Translations under genes and position numbers: made by a program
Source of the DNA: Calothrix parasitica NIES-267
GTDB lineage: Bacteria > Cyanobacteriota > Cyanobacteriia > Cyanobacteriales > Nostocaceae
Direction of reading: 5' to 3'
Assembly: GCF_002368095.1 (NCBI RefSeq)
Contig: NZ_AP018227.1
Span: forward strand, 355,634-419,633
DNA: 64,000 bases
In this document: positions 35,404 through 45,026 of the stretch, in pieces
Layout: each line of letters opens with the position of its first letter
How positions within the stretch are numbered: the first letter of the stretch is position 1
Notes under the pieces: generated by a model
Told to the model about the DNA's origin: nothing
What the model saw: only the letters and a program-made list of their open reading frames with translations
Databases searched by the model: none

Positions 35404-36252
35404 GACGTTAATGAAATAATCGATTAGGTAGTCTAGATAACCTTTTAATTCATCAATTGCTTTATCTGAAATTACGGCAGAATTTTGCCATTCATTAACA
35501 TATTTACTTCTAATTGACTCAAATGCTCTCAAATAAATCTCAACTGGAGGTTCGTAATGGCTAACTACCCCTTTGTAAAGTAAGCGGGGTTCGATTTCAT
35601 TTTCCATACAGCTACCAATCAATTTAAGATATTTGCTGATATTACGACAAAATTCTTCTACATGTGGATGCTCGGAAGTTAATAACTCAGATGCGACTTT
35701 TTGCGCTACTTCAATTCTATTAGCTAATAGCCATCTTCCTCCTTCTATACATCCAGCCCTTTGGGATTCTAATTCTGGAAGAGATGATGTTAGTTCTCTT
35801 TCTATATATTCTAGTGAATAACGAAGTTTATCTTGTCTTTCTTGAATTTCCTTGAGGTTTATAATTCCTACATGAGATAACTTTTTATCTTCTAATTCTC
35901 TGATTAAAACTTCTACAGTTGGTTTGATAATTTTGGTAATATATTCTATTTTTTCTTTGCTTATCTCCAAAATTTGGTTACGTAGTTCGTAATTGACTAT
36001 TTTTTCTAAGCGACTATTTGTCTTTTCTTCTAAACTAGCTAATTGTTGTTCTAAGGAGGATATAATTTTCTGCTGAGATAAGTCCGTTTGTGGTGAAGCT
36101 TGATACAGCTTTCTTTCTAAATCTTCTACTCTTCTTTGCATTTTTTTTAAAAGAGATGCATTTACCCAAGGGCTAAAAATAAACCCTGCAAAACTGTGTA
36201 AATTTCTTCCCATTTTTCCTATAATTCCCTGATTATTCAACTTTTGAGCCAT
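35395..36252 (-). CDS. Coiled-coil hypothetical protein
   Basis: About 285 residues from the ATG at 36252, which has an AAGGA ribosome-binding motif 8 bases upstream; a longer TTG-start frame to 36288 is less likely. The N-terminal part has a moderately hydrophobic stretch (LHSFAGFIFSPWVNASLL) followed by a long coiled coil (about residues 35-150, with MQRRVEDLERKLYQ and SLEQQLASLEEKTN). The C-terminal half (from about 175) is a compact helical region. I do not recognise the family. It may be a structural or scaffold protein. Confidence 0.65.
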   Translation of the reverse strand: MAQKLNNQGIIGKMGRNLHSFAGFIFSPWVNASLLKKMQRRVEDLERKLYQASPQTDLSQQKIISSLEQQLASLEEKTNSRLEKIVNYELRNQILEISKEKIEYITKIIKPTVEVLIRELEDKKLSHVGIINLKEIQERQDKLRYSLEYIERELTSSLPELESQRAGCIEGGRWLLANRIEVAQKVASELLTSEHPHVEEFCRNISKYLKLIGSCMENEIEPRLLYKGVVSHYEPPVEIYLRAFESIRSKYVNEWQNSAVISDKAIDELKGYLDYLIDYFINVLV

Positions 36253-36983
36253 GCGGTTGATCCTTGAAATTTCATGTCCATTTTTCAAAATATATTTTTG
36301 TTGAGCAAGCTACCTCATTATTTCTTTAAGAAATACTTTATGAATCCACAAGACAGAATATATTTTATGCATCTATACTTGTCTGCTTACATGCTCTATT
36401 TTTACGCAAAGTATGCATGGAAGATACTATGGTCGCGAACTTTACAGCCAATAACTATGACAAGCAACACTGATGCTAATACAGTATCTAAAACCTTTAA
36501 TCGCGCAAATTATGTTGTATTTAGCGAAAAATATGCAGATAATATTTGTAAATCTTAATCATGCGGCTGCTCAATTAAAAATACTTACTCTGTTAACGTT
36601 TATTCTAGCAATTTAAACGTTAATAAATATTCAGCTATACGCAATTTTTAACCTATGCTTCACTATAAAATTATAATTTCTACGTTTATTAAAAGAAATA
36701 CTTTTCTAAAACAAAATAAAAAATAATACTACAGATAGATGCTTTGTGACTACATGAATGCTAAATGAATATCAATCACCAAAACTAAGCTTAAACACAT
36801 TAAAAATATTGAAGTGAATTAAAGGCTGACTAAAACTATTAGTAGGCAAAACCGTACTAAAGTATTAGCGTTTTCTACCCCAAAAATATTAGTTTAGATA
36901 GATAAAATTTAGATACGGATTAAGTGATGCTGTTATCAAGAACAAATTCAAAAGAATGCAGCATACTTTAGGAGACAAAATAT
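36253..36983. other. Gene-poor region before htpX
   Basis: AT-rich, with a 94-codon plus-strand frame (36274-36558) that starts inside the neighbouring gene's leader, lacks a good ribosome-binding site and has no recognisable features. I do not accept it as a gene. The rest presumably holds the htpX promoter. Confidence 0.5.
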
Positions 36984-37850
36984 ATGAATAATCAGTTCAA
37001 AACAGCCGCTTTATTAGCTGCGCTGAGCGGTCTTCTGATAGCTATTAGTTATTGGATAATTGGCGGCAGTGCAGGTTTAATTATAGGTATCGCGATAGCC
37101 GCAGTTACTAATCTTGTTTCTTGGTACCAATCAGATAAAATCGCTTTGGCAGCTTACCGAGCACAGCCCGTTTCTGCAAGCGATGCACCGGGACTCTACC
37201 GCATGGTAGAAAGACTTTCTAGTAGAGCAAATATTCCCACTCCAAGGCTATATATAGTTCCTGATTCTAATGCCAATGCTTTTGCTACTGGTAGAGACCC
37301 GGAAAACGCAGCAGTAGCAGTTACAGAAGGAATTTTAAACATTCTCACAGAGGAAGAGCTTGAAGCCGTACTTGCTCACGAACTTACTCATATTATTAAT
37401 CGCGACACGCTTACTCAAGCCGTTAGCGCTACTGTAGCTGGTGCAATTTCCTTCTTGGCACAGATGGTAAGTTACAGTTTATGGTTTGGTGGAAATTCAC
37501 GGGACGGTGACAGAGGTGGTAATCCTTTAGGAATGTTGTTAACAGTTACCTTAGCTCCTTTAGCTGCAAGCGTAATTCAATTAGCAATCTCCCGTACCAG
37601 AGAATTTTCTGCCGATGCTGGTGCAGCCAAATTAACTGGTAATCCCCGCGCTTTAGCTCGCGCTCTGCAACGCTTAGATTCCACAGCTAGACAAATGCCA
37701 ATGCAAGCCAATCCAGCTTTTGAGCCTTTATTAATTGTCAATCCCTTGAGCGGTGAATTTTTAGGTAATTTATTTAGAACCCATCCGAGTACTGAAGCGC
37801 GAATTCAAGCACTACTAAAGATAGAACAACAATTACCTACGACCGTTTAA
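36984..37850 (+). CDS. htpX: Zinc metalloprotease HtpX (M48 family)
   Basis: A 288-residue membrane protease for quality control of membrane proteins. Two N-terminal transmembrane helices (about 8-28 and 29-46) precede the zinc site HELTHIINRDT (about residues 133-143), and the third ligand region ISRTREFSADAGAAKLTG follows two further hydrophobic helices. The length is normal. A GGAG ribosome-binding motif lies about 10 bases before the ATG. It is a single gene. In other bacteria htpX responds to envelope or heat stress; no heat-shock site was recognised here. Confidence 0.95.
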   Translation: MNNQFKTAALLAALSGLLIAISYWIIGGSAGLIIGIAIAAVTNLVSWYQSDKIALAAYRAQPVSASDAPGLYRMVERLSSRANIPTPRLYIVPDSNANAFATGRDPENAAVAVTEGILNILTEEELEAVLAHELTHIINRDTLTQAVSATVAGAISFLAQMVSYSLWFGGNSRDGDRGGNPLGMLLTVTLAPLAASVIQLAISRTREFSADAGAAKLTGNPRALARALQRLDSTARQMPMQANPAFEPLLIVNPLSGEFLGNLFRTHPSTEARIQALLKIEQQLPTTV

Positions 37851-38018
37851 CTGAGCATGAAGAGTGAAGGTTGGTTGATAACATTATTGGTCTTAGAATC
37901 CTAAAAATTGTATTTTCGCTCTAATTCATGTATTGTAAGCCTTTGAAAACTGCTAAATTCAGTCTTCATACCTCACAGCTCATAATAAATAATTCATACT
38001 TACCCATATCTAAAAATC

Positions 38019-38411
38019 ATGACAGATAACAATCCACAACCAAAAGTAACAGTAGAAATTAGCCCTCAAACCACCGAAATGGTAGAAAGCCAAATGGCTG
38101 GAGAGACACAAGATGTTAAAGATGAAACTGCGGCTTTAATTGAAGCACTTAAGAGACGTGCCCAAGTAGAAGCCCAATCTGCTGGTACTCTGACTCGCGA
38201 AACCTACTTAAGTGCAGTTCGTCAAGCACGAGAATCCATCGAACAAAACCAGCTTATCGAACGCGCTCGCATTGAAAACGCTTTCGAGATGGTACAAGGT
38301 GAAGCTCAAAAAAACTTTGAATCGATTGTCGCAGAAGTGCAAGAGCTTGGTGATAGATTACAAGCAGCCGCACAAGCAGCTTGGGATGTACTAACAGCAC
38401 CCCGAAAATAA
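38019..38411 (+). CDS. Conserved cyanobacterial coiled-coil protein, unknown function
   Basis: 130 residues, acidic and Glu/Gln/Ala-rich: MTDNNPQPKVTVEISPQTTE at the start, LIEALKRRAQVEAQSAGTL then LSAVRQARESIEQ, and a C-terminal helix ending QAAWDVLTAPRK. It looks like a soluble helical protein. I recognise it as a type conserved among cyanobacteria but know no function. It follows htpX by about 170 bases and ends before a palindromic repeat. Confidence 0.75.
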   Translation: MTDNNPQPKVTVEISPQTTEMVESQMAGETQDVKDETAALIEALKRRAQVEAQSAGTLTRETYLSAVRQARESIEQNQLIERARIENAFEMVQGEAQKNFESIVAEVQELGDRLQAAAQAAWDVLTAPRK

Positions 38412-38433
38412 GTGAGTGGACAAAATGATTTGT

Positions 38434-38508
38434 GTCATTGCGAGCGATAGCGAAGCAATCTCAAAGTGTTGCGATTGCTTCACTTCACTTCGTTCCACTC
38501 GCAATGAC
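38434..38508. repeat. GTCATTGCG...CGCAATGAC palindromic repeat
   Basis: GTCATTGCGAGCGATAGCG pairs imperfectly with the complement arm ending CTCGCAATGAC. Inner GAAGCAATC and GATTGCTTC also pair. It begins 22 bases after the stop of the preceding gene and may terminate transcription. Related copies are at 17705 and 48212. Confidence 0.85.
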
Positions 38509-38570
38509 GAATATACAATTAATTTTGTCTAGGTACTTAACCTATTAAATAAAATAAAAAAGAATTTTTG

Positions 38571-38598
38571 AGAGACGTTGCAATTGTGTAACGTCTTT
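38571..38598. repeat. Diverged AGAGACGTT palindrome
   Basis: AGAGACGTT and AACGTCTTT arms around a 10-base loop; related to the repeat at 21441-21472. Confidence 0.65.
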
Positions 38599-38603
38599 AT
38601 TAT

Positions 38604-38664
38604 TGTTGGTAATTGGTAATTGGTAATTGGTAATTGGGGATTGGTAATTGGTAATTGGTAATTG
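38604..38664. repeat. TTGGTAA heptamer array
   Basis: About eight tandem TTGGTAA/TTGGGGA units, the reverse complement of the CCAATTA-type array at 17857-17917. Confidence 0.9.
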
Positions 38665-38689
38665 AGGACTGAGCATTGATTACTTGTAA

Positions 38690-38783
38690 CCACTAACCAC
38701 GAACCACTAACCACTAACCACTAACTCATAACTCCTAACTCATAACTCCTAACTCCTAACTCTTAACCACTAACCACTAACCA
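38690..38783. repeat. AACCACT and AACTCCT heptamer arrays before aspS
   Basis: Tandem ACTAACC units, then CTAACTC/ATAACTC units, then ACTAACC again. The array ends about 36 bases before the aspS start codon, so it lies in its leader or promoter. Confidence 0.85.
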
Positions 38784-38818
38784 ATATAATATTAAAGCTT
38801 TAGACTGAAGTAATAATT

Positions 38819-40606
38819 ATGCGAACTTACTATTGCGGCGAAATCCGTTCATCTAATATCGGAGAAACTGTCACTTTATATGGATGGGTAGACCGTCGTC
38901 GCGATCATGGTGGTGTGATATTTCTAGATTTACGCGACCGTACCGGTATTGTCCAAATTGTCAGCGACCCACAACGCACTCCCGATTCATACGAACAAAC
39001 TAATACACTGCGGAATGAATATGTTGTTAAGGTAACTGGTAGAGTATCCCAACGTCCGGATGATTCTCTCAACCCCCGCTTACCTACTGGTGAAATTGAA
39101 ATCTACATCGATAATATTGAACTGCTTAATGCAGTGCGATCGCAATTACCTTTCCAAGTTTCTACAGCCGATACGGAACCGGTGCGGGAAGATTTACGGT
39201 TAAAATACCGCTATCTAGATTTGCGTCGGGAACGCATGGCGCGTAATCTACAGTTACGACATCAAGTTGTTAAAGCTATCCGTCGCTACCTCGAAGACGA
39301 AGAAAAATTTATCGAAATTGAAACTCCCATACTAACTCGCTCTACTCCGGAAGGAGCAAGGGATTTTCTGTTACCCAGTCGCGTGAATGCTGGTGATTGG
39401 TTCGCTTTACCCCAGTCACCACAATTATTCAAACAAATTCTCATGGTATCGGGTACTGACCGATATTATCAAATTGCTCGCTGCTTCCGCGATGAAGATT
39501 TACGGGCTGATAGACAACCGGAATTTACTCAATTGGACATGGAAATGAGTTTTATGTCCCTTGAAGAAATTATTACTTTGAATGAAAAGCTGGTCGCTCA
39601 TATCTTTAAAGCAGTTAAGAGTATTGATTTACCTATTTCTTTCCCGCGTCTTACCTACGCTGAAGCAATGGAAAGATATGGTAGCGATAAACCGGATACG
39701 CGCTACGATTTAGAACTAGTGAATGTCTCGGATTTGCTCAAAGACAGCGGCTTCAAAGTATTCCGCGATGCTGTTGCTAAAGGGGGAATCATCAAAATTC
39801 TTCCCATCCCCGGTGGTGATATAATTTCTAATGTCCGTATTAAACCGGGTGGCGATATCTTTAAAGAAGCTAGCGAAGCCGGAGCTAAAGGTTTAGCTTA
39901 TATCCGTGTCAAAGAAAACGGGGAAATTGATACTATAGGTGCAATCAAAGATAATTTGAGTGAAGCACAAAAACAAGAGATTTTGCAACGCACCAATGCA
40001 AAAGCAGGACATTTATTGCTTTTCGCTGCTGCTGATTCTGGTACTGTTAACAAAACCTTGGATAGATTGCGCCAGTTTGTAGCCAAGGAATTCAAGTTAA
40101 TCGAACCGGATAAAATTAACTTGCTTTGGATTACCGATTTCCCCATGTTTGAATGGAATGCAGACCAAAAGCGGCTCGAAGCATTACACCATCCATTCAC
40201 CGCTCCCCATCCTTCGGACTTAGAAGACTTAAAAACCGCACGCGCTCAAGCTTATGATTTAGTGTTTAACGGCTTTGAAATTGGTGGTGGTAGCTTGCGG
40301 ATTTATCAACGAGAAATTCAAGAACAGGTATTTGAAACAATCGGCTTATCGCCCGATGAAGCTTACAATAAGTTTGGTTTCCTTTTGGAAGCTTTTGAAT
40401 ACGGTACTCCTCCCCATGGTGGTATAGCCTATGGTTTGGATAGATTAGTCATGCTATTAGCGGGAGAAGAATCTATTCGCGATGTAATTGCTTTCCCTAA
40501 GACCCAACAAGCAAGTTGCTTGTTAACTGATGCACCTTCAAAGGTAGATGCTTCTCAGTTGAAAGAGTTACATGTAGCTTCGACATACAAACCTAAGTCC
40601 AAATAA
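38819..40606 (+). CDS. aspS: Aspartate--tRNA ligase
   Basis: Class II aminoacyl-tRNA synthetase of the bacterial AspRS type, 595 residues. The N-terminal OB-fold anticodon-binding domain has [20 protein letters not shown]. Catalytic motif 2 is [19 protein letters not shown], a bacterial insertion (GAD) domain occupies the middle, and motif 3 is [14 protein letters not shown]. Cyanobacterial enzymes are commonly non-discriminating, charging both tRNA-Asp and tRNA-Asn; that cannot be decided here. A HIP1 octamer is at 39136-39143. The gene ends in a hairpin. Confidence 0.97.
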   Translation: MRTYYCGEIRSSNIGETVTLYGWVDRRRDHGGVIFLDLRDRTGIVQIVSDPQRTPDSYEQTNTLRNEYVVKVTGRVSQRPDDSLNPRLPTGEIEIYIDNIELLNAVRSQLPFQVSTADTEPVREDLRLKYRYLDLRRERMARNLQLRHQVVKAIRRYLEDEEKFIEIETPILTRSTPEGARDFLLPSRVNAGDWFALPQSPQLFKQILMVSGTDRYYQIARCFRDEDLRADRQPEFTQLDMEMSFMSLEEIITLNEKLVAHIFKAVKSIDLPISFPRLTYAEAMERYGSDKPDTRYDLELVNVSDLLKDSGFKVFRDAVAKGGIIKILPIPGGDIISNVRIKPGGDIFKEASEAGAKGLAYIRVKENGEIDTIGAIKDNLSEAQKQEILQRTNAKAGHLLLFAAADSGTVNKTLDRLRQFVAKEFKLIEPDKINLLWITDFPMFEWNADQKRLEALHHPFTAPHPSDLEDLKTARAQAYDLVFNGFEIGGGSLRIYQREIQEQVFETIGLSPDEAYNKFGFLLEAFEYGTPPHGGIAYGLDRLVMLLAGEESIRDVIAFPKTQQASCLLTDAPSKVDASQLKELHVASTYKPKSK

Positions 40607-40613
40607 TATTTGA

Positions 40614-40659
40614 GGAGATGGCGATTATTTGCGATACATTCGCTTTTCTCTCCATCTCC
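40614..40659 (+). terminator. Hairpin after aspS
   Basis: GGAGATGG (40614-40621) pairs with CCATCTCC (40652-40659), with an inner GCGA/TCGC stem. It starts 8 bases past the stop; no strong T run follows. Confidence 0.6.
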
Positions 40660-42678
40660 CTATCTGTTAAAGCTTACTTGTAAAATTTAATCTAAGTATG
40701 TTCTAGTTTACTGAAACTTCCCCATTACTTTGCCAGAAATTTTCTTGTACTATAAATAATTAAGGCTTTAACTAAATTAAATATTTTTACAATTTAAGAC
40801 AATAAATTAAATATTTATAAAATGAAATCATGCTGCTAACAAGTTGATATTAGCTTGATGCTTCGCTATTCTATTAACTCCAGTAGTAAGGCTAACTATT
40901 TTAATCTTGATAAAAAATAATTTATGTATCCCAAATATCAGATTTAGATTTTGTTATTGGTAGTTTGTTGATGAATAAAATATTTATTGTAGTTGTAAAT
41001 TTTATATTCACTGTAATCCTGGTTTTTTTATCAATCATATACATTTAGCTATAACCGAATTTATCTAGCCTGAAAGCTGATTATGCCTATATTGCTTCGT
41101 CCGCTAAAAAAATAATCATGATTAGATAAGTAGGATAAATACTCTCATTCAGAGCAACAATGTACGAAAAGTATCCAACATTTGATTTAAAAAGCTTCTA
41201 CTTATCGCTTTATCAAGACATAAATCTATTAAAAGTAAGACTCAAAATACTTCTTTAGTTCATTACTTTACTAGAATCGGTATTGCAAAAATCTATTTGA
41301 AACAAAATATCAAAATACTGTATAATTACTGATAAGAATATAAATATCTTCCCCAACACAATAAAATATGTACTGTAGTTTTATTCAAAGCCATACTACG
41401 GTTGGGAAAAGCATATTATGATTTAATATCAAGATATTATAAAGATAATATCAAGATATAATGAAGTATGAAGCTAAGGTATTGTTACCCGGTCACAACC
41501 GTTGTTAACATTTCAGCATTGTAATTAAAAATACAAATGGAGGTTTGTATGTTTCAATAGTTGCTGAAGTAATGTTTAATGATGTTAATATCTTATTAAC
41601 TCTTATGAGAGGAATACGTATTTCTTCTTGTAAAATTTTACAGCTTCAGTAAGGTTCAAATCTGCTGATAGTTTTAACTTTAAATTCAGGTTGGCAATTT
41701 GAAATTATGTAGAAAATTTCAAAGCTTTATAGTTGCATTTTAGTAAAAATATACTTGAGTGCGATAAATTCTTGAAATTGAATATTGTCCGAAAATTTGA
41801 TTGGATTTACAACAATTAGCGTAAATTCTAATAGTTGAGTTGGGCTTCGATGGTCAAATTGATCTCAGTCCCTCTAAAGTTGCCTTGTGCTTAAGTATGC
41901 TTTATCAAGTGTATAGCTGTAAGTAAAGGTGAAATAGAGGAAAGTTTTTAGTATCCATAATTTGGATTCAGCATACTAACTCAAGAAAGGAAGTAATCGC
42001 AATCTATTAGCTTGTTTTATTGAAGATTACTAGGCTGCTTTTGATTAACCAGCATTGTTTATTAAGGTGAATAATGTGCTTGCAACGAAATATGCCGTTA
42101 CTGTATAATTCTCGTAAATAATCTTTGTCTGAATCATAAACAAGCCCCAAAAAACATGGGTTACTAAGTTTATAAATAGGGTAGGGTAAAGGCTTATGTC
42201 TTGAAAAAGATTTATTTGTATAATAGCACGTGATAGCTATAAATTCAATTGTATCTATGTTCGTAAAATTGATTATTTACTATAGCTAATTGATTTTAAT
42301 GGCAGCACGAACAACGTTTTGACTCAAGCAGAAATCAGTTTGGTTTGGAACCGGGAAACAGTTTAGTGTAAAGCAATTTGCTTAAACTGTAATACCGATA
42401 TATGTAAACAAATTTTGGAATAGTTGCATTCATTTTTAGCAATAATTGAGCTTAGATACTAGGGCGGATATCAGTCCTTTCGCTAGCCTTTGCTGTATTT
42501 TTTTTAGCAGAAAAGGTTGAATAATATCCTACATATGGAGTATAAGTTATAAAATTGCGTGCATCTGCTTCCTGTATCATCTAGAAGCTAATTCTGTTGT
42601 GGGTTTCAACTTCATAGTGAAAAACATGTTTGTTGTAACTTATTCAAATATAGCTTCTTTGAGAAGGACGATAGTTAT
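40660..42678. other. 2-kb gene-free region upstream of the polysaccharide cluster
   Basis: No open frame with recognisable features was found on either strand; the longest ATG frames seen are about 30 codons (for example at 41160). The sequence is AT-rich, lacks the dispersed repeats that fill other intergenic spaces, and contains scattered short inverted repeats such as GTTACCCGGTCACAACCGTTGTTAAC near 41485. It may be a long regulatory region or an untranslated leader. It could also hold a non-coding RNA that I cannot recognise. Confidence 0.6.
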
Positions 42679-42767
42679 CGGGTCAAAGATTCCCGACTTA
42701 AGGCGAAGAGGGGCTTTTGAGCAAAAAAGCTCTAGTTCACCATAATCAGGGTTCATTCCCTGGTTTA
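42679..42767 (+). promoter_or_regulatory. Three consecutive hairpins before the polysaccharide cluster
   Basis: CGGGTCAAAGATTCCCG, then GAGCAAAAAAGCTC, then CAGGGTTCATTCCCTG can each fold into a stem-loop within 90 bases, ending about 90 bases before the start of the gene at 42856. This resembles a structured leader RNA, but no known riboswitch class is recognised. Confidence 0.35.
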
Positions 42768-42855
42768 GAGTAAAAGTATACAGCGAGGGATGATTTCCTT
42801 GTGCTTTTCCCCTCATACTTACAAGTCGCTCGTTTCCTAGCTACTGATATTTCTG

Positions 42856-43314
42856 ATGAAAGATTTAAAACTGCTCAAAAGATGCGATCGCAATCGAAAG
42901 CGTTCCAAAAGAAGGGCTATTCACTGTCCCATACATGGATGCTGTTTGCACAGCGTCAGCCAGAAGTATAAATTATTTGCTTCCAGTCCCGGACAACTGC
43001 AACAAAAAGGAATTGGACGGCATAATGCCAAAATATTGATAGCTACTCAAACCGCAGTTATTTTAGAGAATGAGTGGTTAGAAGCATTTTGGTGCGATGA
43101 ATGTCAGCAAACAAAATGGTATCGAGTCGAAAAACTTGATAAAAATTCTGGAAACAATGCTCAAAGAGCCTCGTATTCTATATCTTTAGCACCAACTAAA
43201 TTATGGGAACAAGCTGTAGGAGTAGATGAATCTAGAGGTAATCCTAGTGTTAGTGAATTCACTCGCAGACATGCGAGAATGGCGAGTTATAAAAACATGA
43301 AAGAGCCTTTATAA
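42856..43314 (+). CDS. Conserved cyanobacterial zinc-ribbon-like protein at a polysaccharide cluster
   Basis: 152 residues, strongly basic at the N-terminus (RNRKRSKRRAIHCPIHGC). Cysteine/histidine pairs CPIHGC and CDEC (in EAFWCDECQQTKWYRV) could bind a metal. The C-terminal NPSVSEFTRRHARM is a conserved-looking tail. I recognise this type only from cyanobacteria. Its position ahead of the chain-length gene suggests a link to exopolysaccharide production, possibly regulatory, but that is inference. A HIP1 octamer is at 42884-42891. Confidence 0.7.
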   Translation: MKDLKLLKRCDRNRKRSKRRAIHCPIHGCCLHSVSQKYKLFASSPGQLQQKGIGRHNAKILIATQTAVILENEWLEAFWCDECQQTKWYRVEKLDKNSGNNAQRASYSISLAPTKLWEQAVGVDESRGNPSVSEFTRRHARMASYKNMKEPL

Positions 43315-43511
43315 ATATCAAGTTAGAATTCATCATTGAAGATTGAGGGAGAAGTCTAATAGTTAAGGAAGACAAATATTTATCATCGGGGTTTAACTTA
43401 GTAACTAATTTGATATATGCTAGCTTCATTCAACTTCATGAATTCTAGGAACAGCAGATTAATATAATCTGAATAAAGTTAAATCGGGCATTAGGCATAA
43501 GAGGTGTTACT

Positions 43512-45023
43512 TTGAACAGGAATCCGTTTGTTAAGCTTAAAAACGGCAAAATAGTAAGCGTTGAACATCCAACAACAGCTTCTTTTGACGAAACCCCAGC
43601 CTACACGAAAAAAAAGTCTGTAGCGCCTAAAACGTCAGGAGCATTGTATATACTTGCTCTGATATTGGTTAATGCTGGTATTTGGAGTGGAGCTTTCATG
43701 TATTTAGCTACAGCCAAACCAAACTACGTCAGTGAATGGGCTTTAAATATTCCTGGTTCCGGTTCTACCTCTAATATCAATCTCCCTGATATTGGACAAG
43801 CTACATCGCAAAACTATTCAGCTTATGCCGGAGCAAATTATGACCCTAGGGAAAATTATAAAGCGATTGCGACTAGCGAACAGGTATTAAAAGCAGCGGC
43901 TAGAGCGGTAAATATATTACCAAAAAAGTTTGGTAAACCACGAATTAAGATAGTTGACAATACGTCATTAATGAGGTTAGAGCTTAAAGCTTCCAGTCCG
44001 CAAATAGCCAGAAGAAAATCTATAGCTTTACAGAGTGCATTTGAAGCTAAGTTAGATCGGCTAAGAAGTGAAGAAATTATTCAACAAAGAACTCGTCTGG
44101 AAAGTGGTATGGAAGCTTCGCGACGTAAGTTAAAAGCCGCTCAGAAAAAGCTCAGTAGATTTAAAGCTGATTCGGGTTTAAATTCCCAAGAACAGCTGAC
44201 CAATTTGGCATCAAATATAGAGGATTTAAGAAGACAGCGTACCGAACTAACGGCCCAACAGCAGCAGTCGCAAGCTCAGCTTTCGGAATTATCAGATAAT
44301 TTAAGTCTGTCTTCCAATCAAGCATCAGACGCTTTTGTTCTACAAGCAGACCAGCTATTTCAAAATTATTTAAAAAGTTACAGCGAAGCTAATAGCGAAT
44401 TGCTCAAAGCAAGAGCTAAGTTAACTCAAGCTCATCCCACAGTTATCAATCTTGAAACAGAAGAGCAAGCAGCGCGAATCGCTCTATTAAACAGAGCGCA
44501 ATCTCTTTTGAATCGTCCGACAAGTATGGCGCTAATTAACAGACTTAACTTTAGTAACAATGAGTCTTCAGGTTCTAAACGCGCTACTTTATCCGAGCAG
44601 TTGGTGACAACAAGCGTACAAGGACGAGGAATAAAAGCTCAAGTAAATGCTTTAGACTCACAGATTCCCCAGTTAGAGGAAAGATTGAAAGGATTGTCCC
44701 AGCAGCAATCGGTATTGGAGGATTTAAAAAGAGACGTACAAGTTGCCGAAGCAGTATTTTCATCAACTATTGCCAGATTAGATTTAGCAAAAACTAGCGT
44801 TTCTTCTTCTTACCCGCAAATCCAAATGCTTGCCAGACCAAGTTTACCCGAAGAAGCCTCCGGTCCCAGAAAAACTTTAGTTTTGTTAGGTGCAACATTA
44901 GGCTCTTTATTTTTTACCAGCGGGATTATTGGGCTGTGGAGAGGTAAATTACAACAGCAGAAGCAAGAAAAGCATCTTCAAGAATATATAGAATATCCGG
45001 AATTTGTAGAAGACTATTATTAA
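43512..45023 (+). CDS. Wzz/GumC-type polysaccharide chain-length protein
   Basis: 503 residues. An inner-membrane helix (about 48-68) is followed by a periplasmic Wzz-like region, long coiled coils (about 185-290 and 370-420) and a C-terminal transmembrane helix (about 453-475). It is the co-polymerase type that controls chain length in Wzx/Wzy pathways. It has no C-terminal tyrosine-kinase domain, and no kinase gene is nearby. The frame starts at a TTG with GAGGTG 5 bases upstream; no better start was seen. The next gene begins 3 bases after its stop, so the two are co-transcribed. Confidence 0.85.
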   Translation: MNRNPFVKLKNGKIVSVEHPTTASFDETPAYTKKKSVAPKTSGALYILALILVNAGIWSGAFMYLATAKPNYVSEWALNIPGSGSTSNINLPDIGQATSQNYSAYAGANYDPRENYKAIATSEQVLKAAARAVNILPKKFGKPRIKIVDNTSLMRLELKASSPQIARRKSIALQSAFEAKLDRLRSEEIIQQRTRLESGMEASRRKLKAAQKKLSRFKADSGLNSQEQLTNLASNIEDLRRQRTELTAQQQQSQAQLSELSDNLSLSSNQASDAFVLQADQLFQNYLKSYSEANSELLKARAKLTQAHPTVINLETEEQAARIALLNRAQSLLNRPTSMALINRLNFSNNESSGSKRATLSEQLVTTSVQGRGIKAQVNALDSQIPQLEERLKGLSQQQSVLEDLKRDVQVAEAVFSSTIARLDLAKTSVSSSYPQIQMLARPSLPEEASGPRKTLVLLGATLGSLFFTSGIIGLWRGKLQQQKQEKHLQEYIEYPEFVEDYY

Positions 45024-45026
45024 AGC

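Noticed and set aside
36274-36558. 94-codon plus-strand frame upstream of htpX
   Set aside because: It overlaps the leader of the minus-strand coiled-coil gene, has no ribosome-binding site and an aromatic-rich translation typical of AT-rich noncoding DNA. I could not exclude it entirely.
42749-42767. T-arm-like hairpin (CAGGGTTCATTCCCTG) suggesting a tRNA
   Set aside because: No acceptor stem, D-arm or anticodon arm could be fitted around it.
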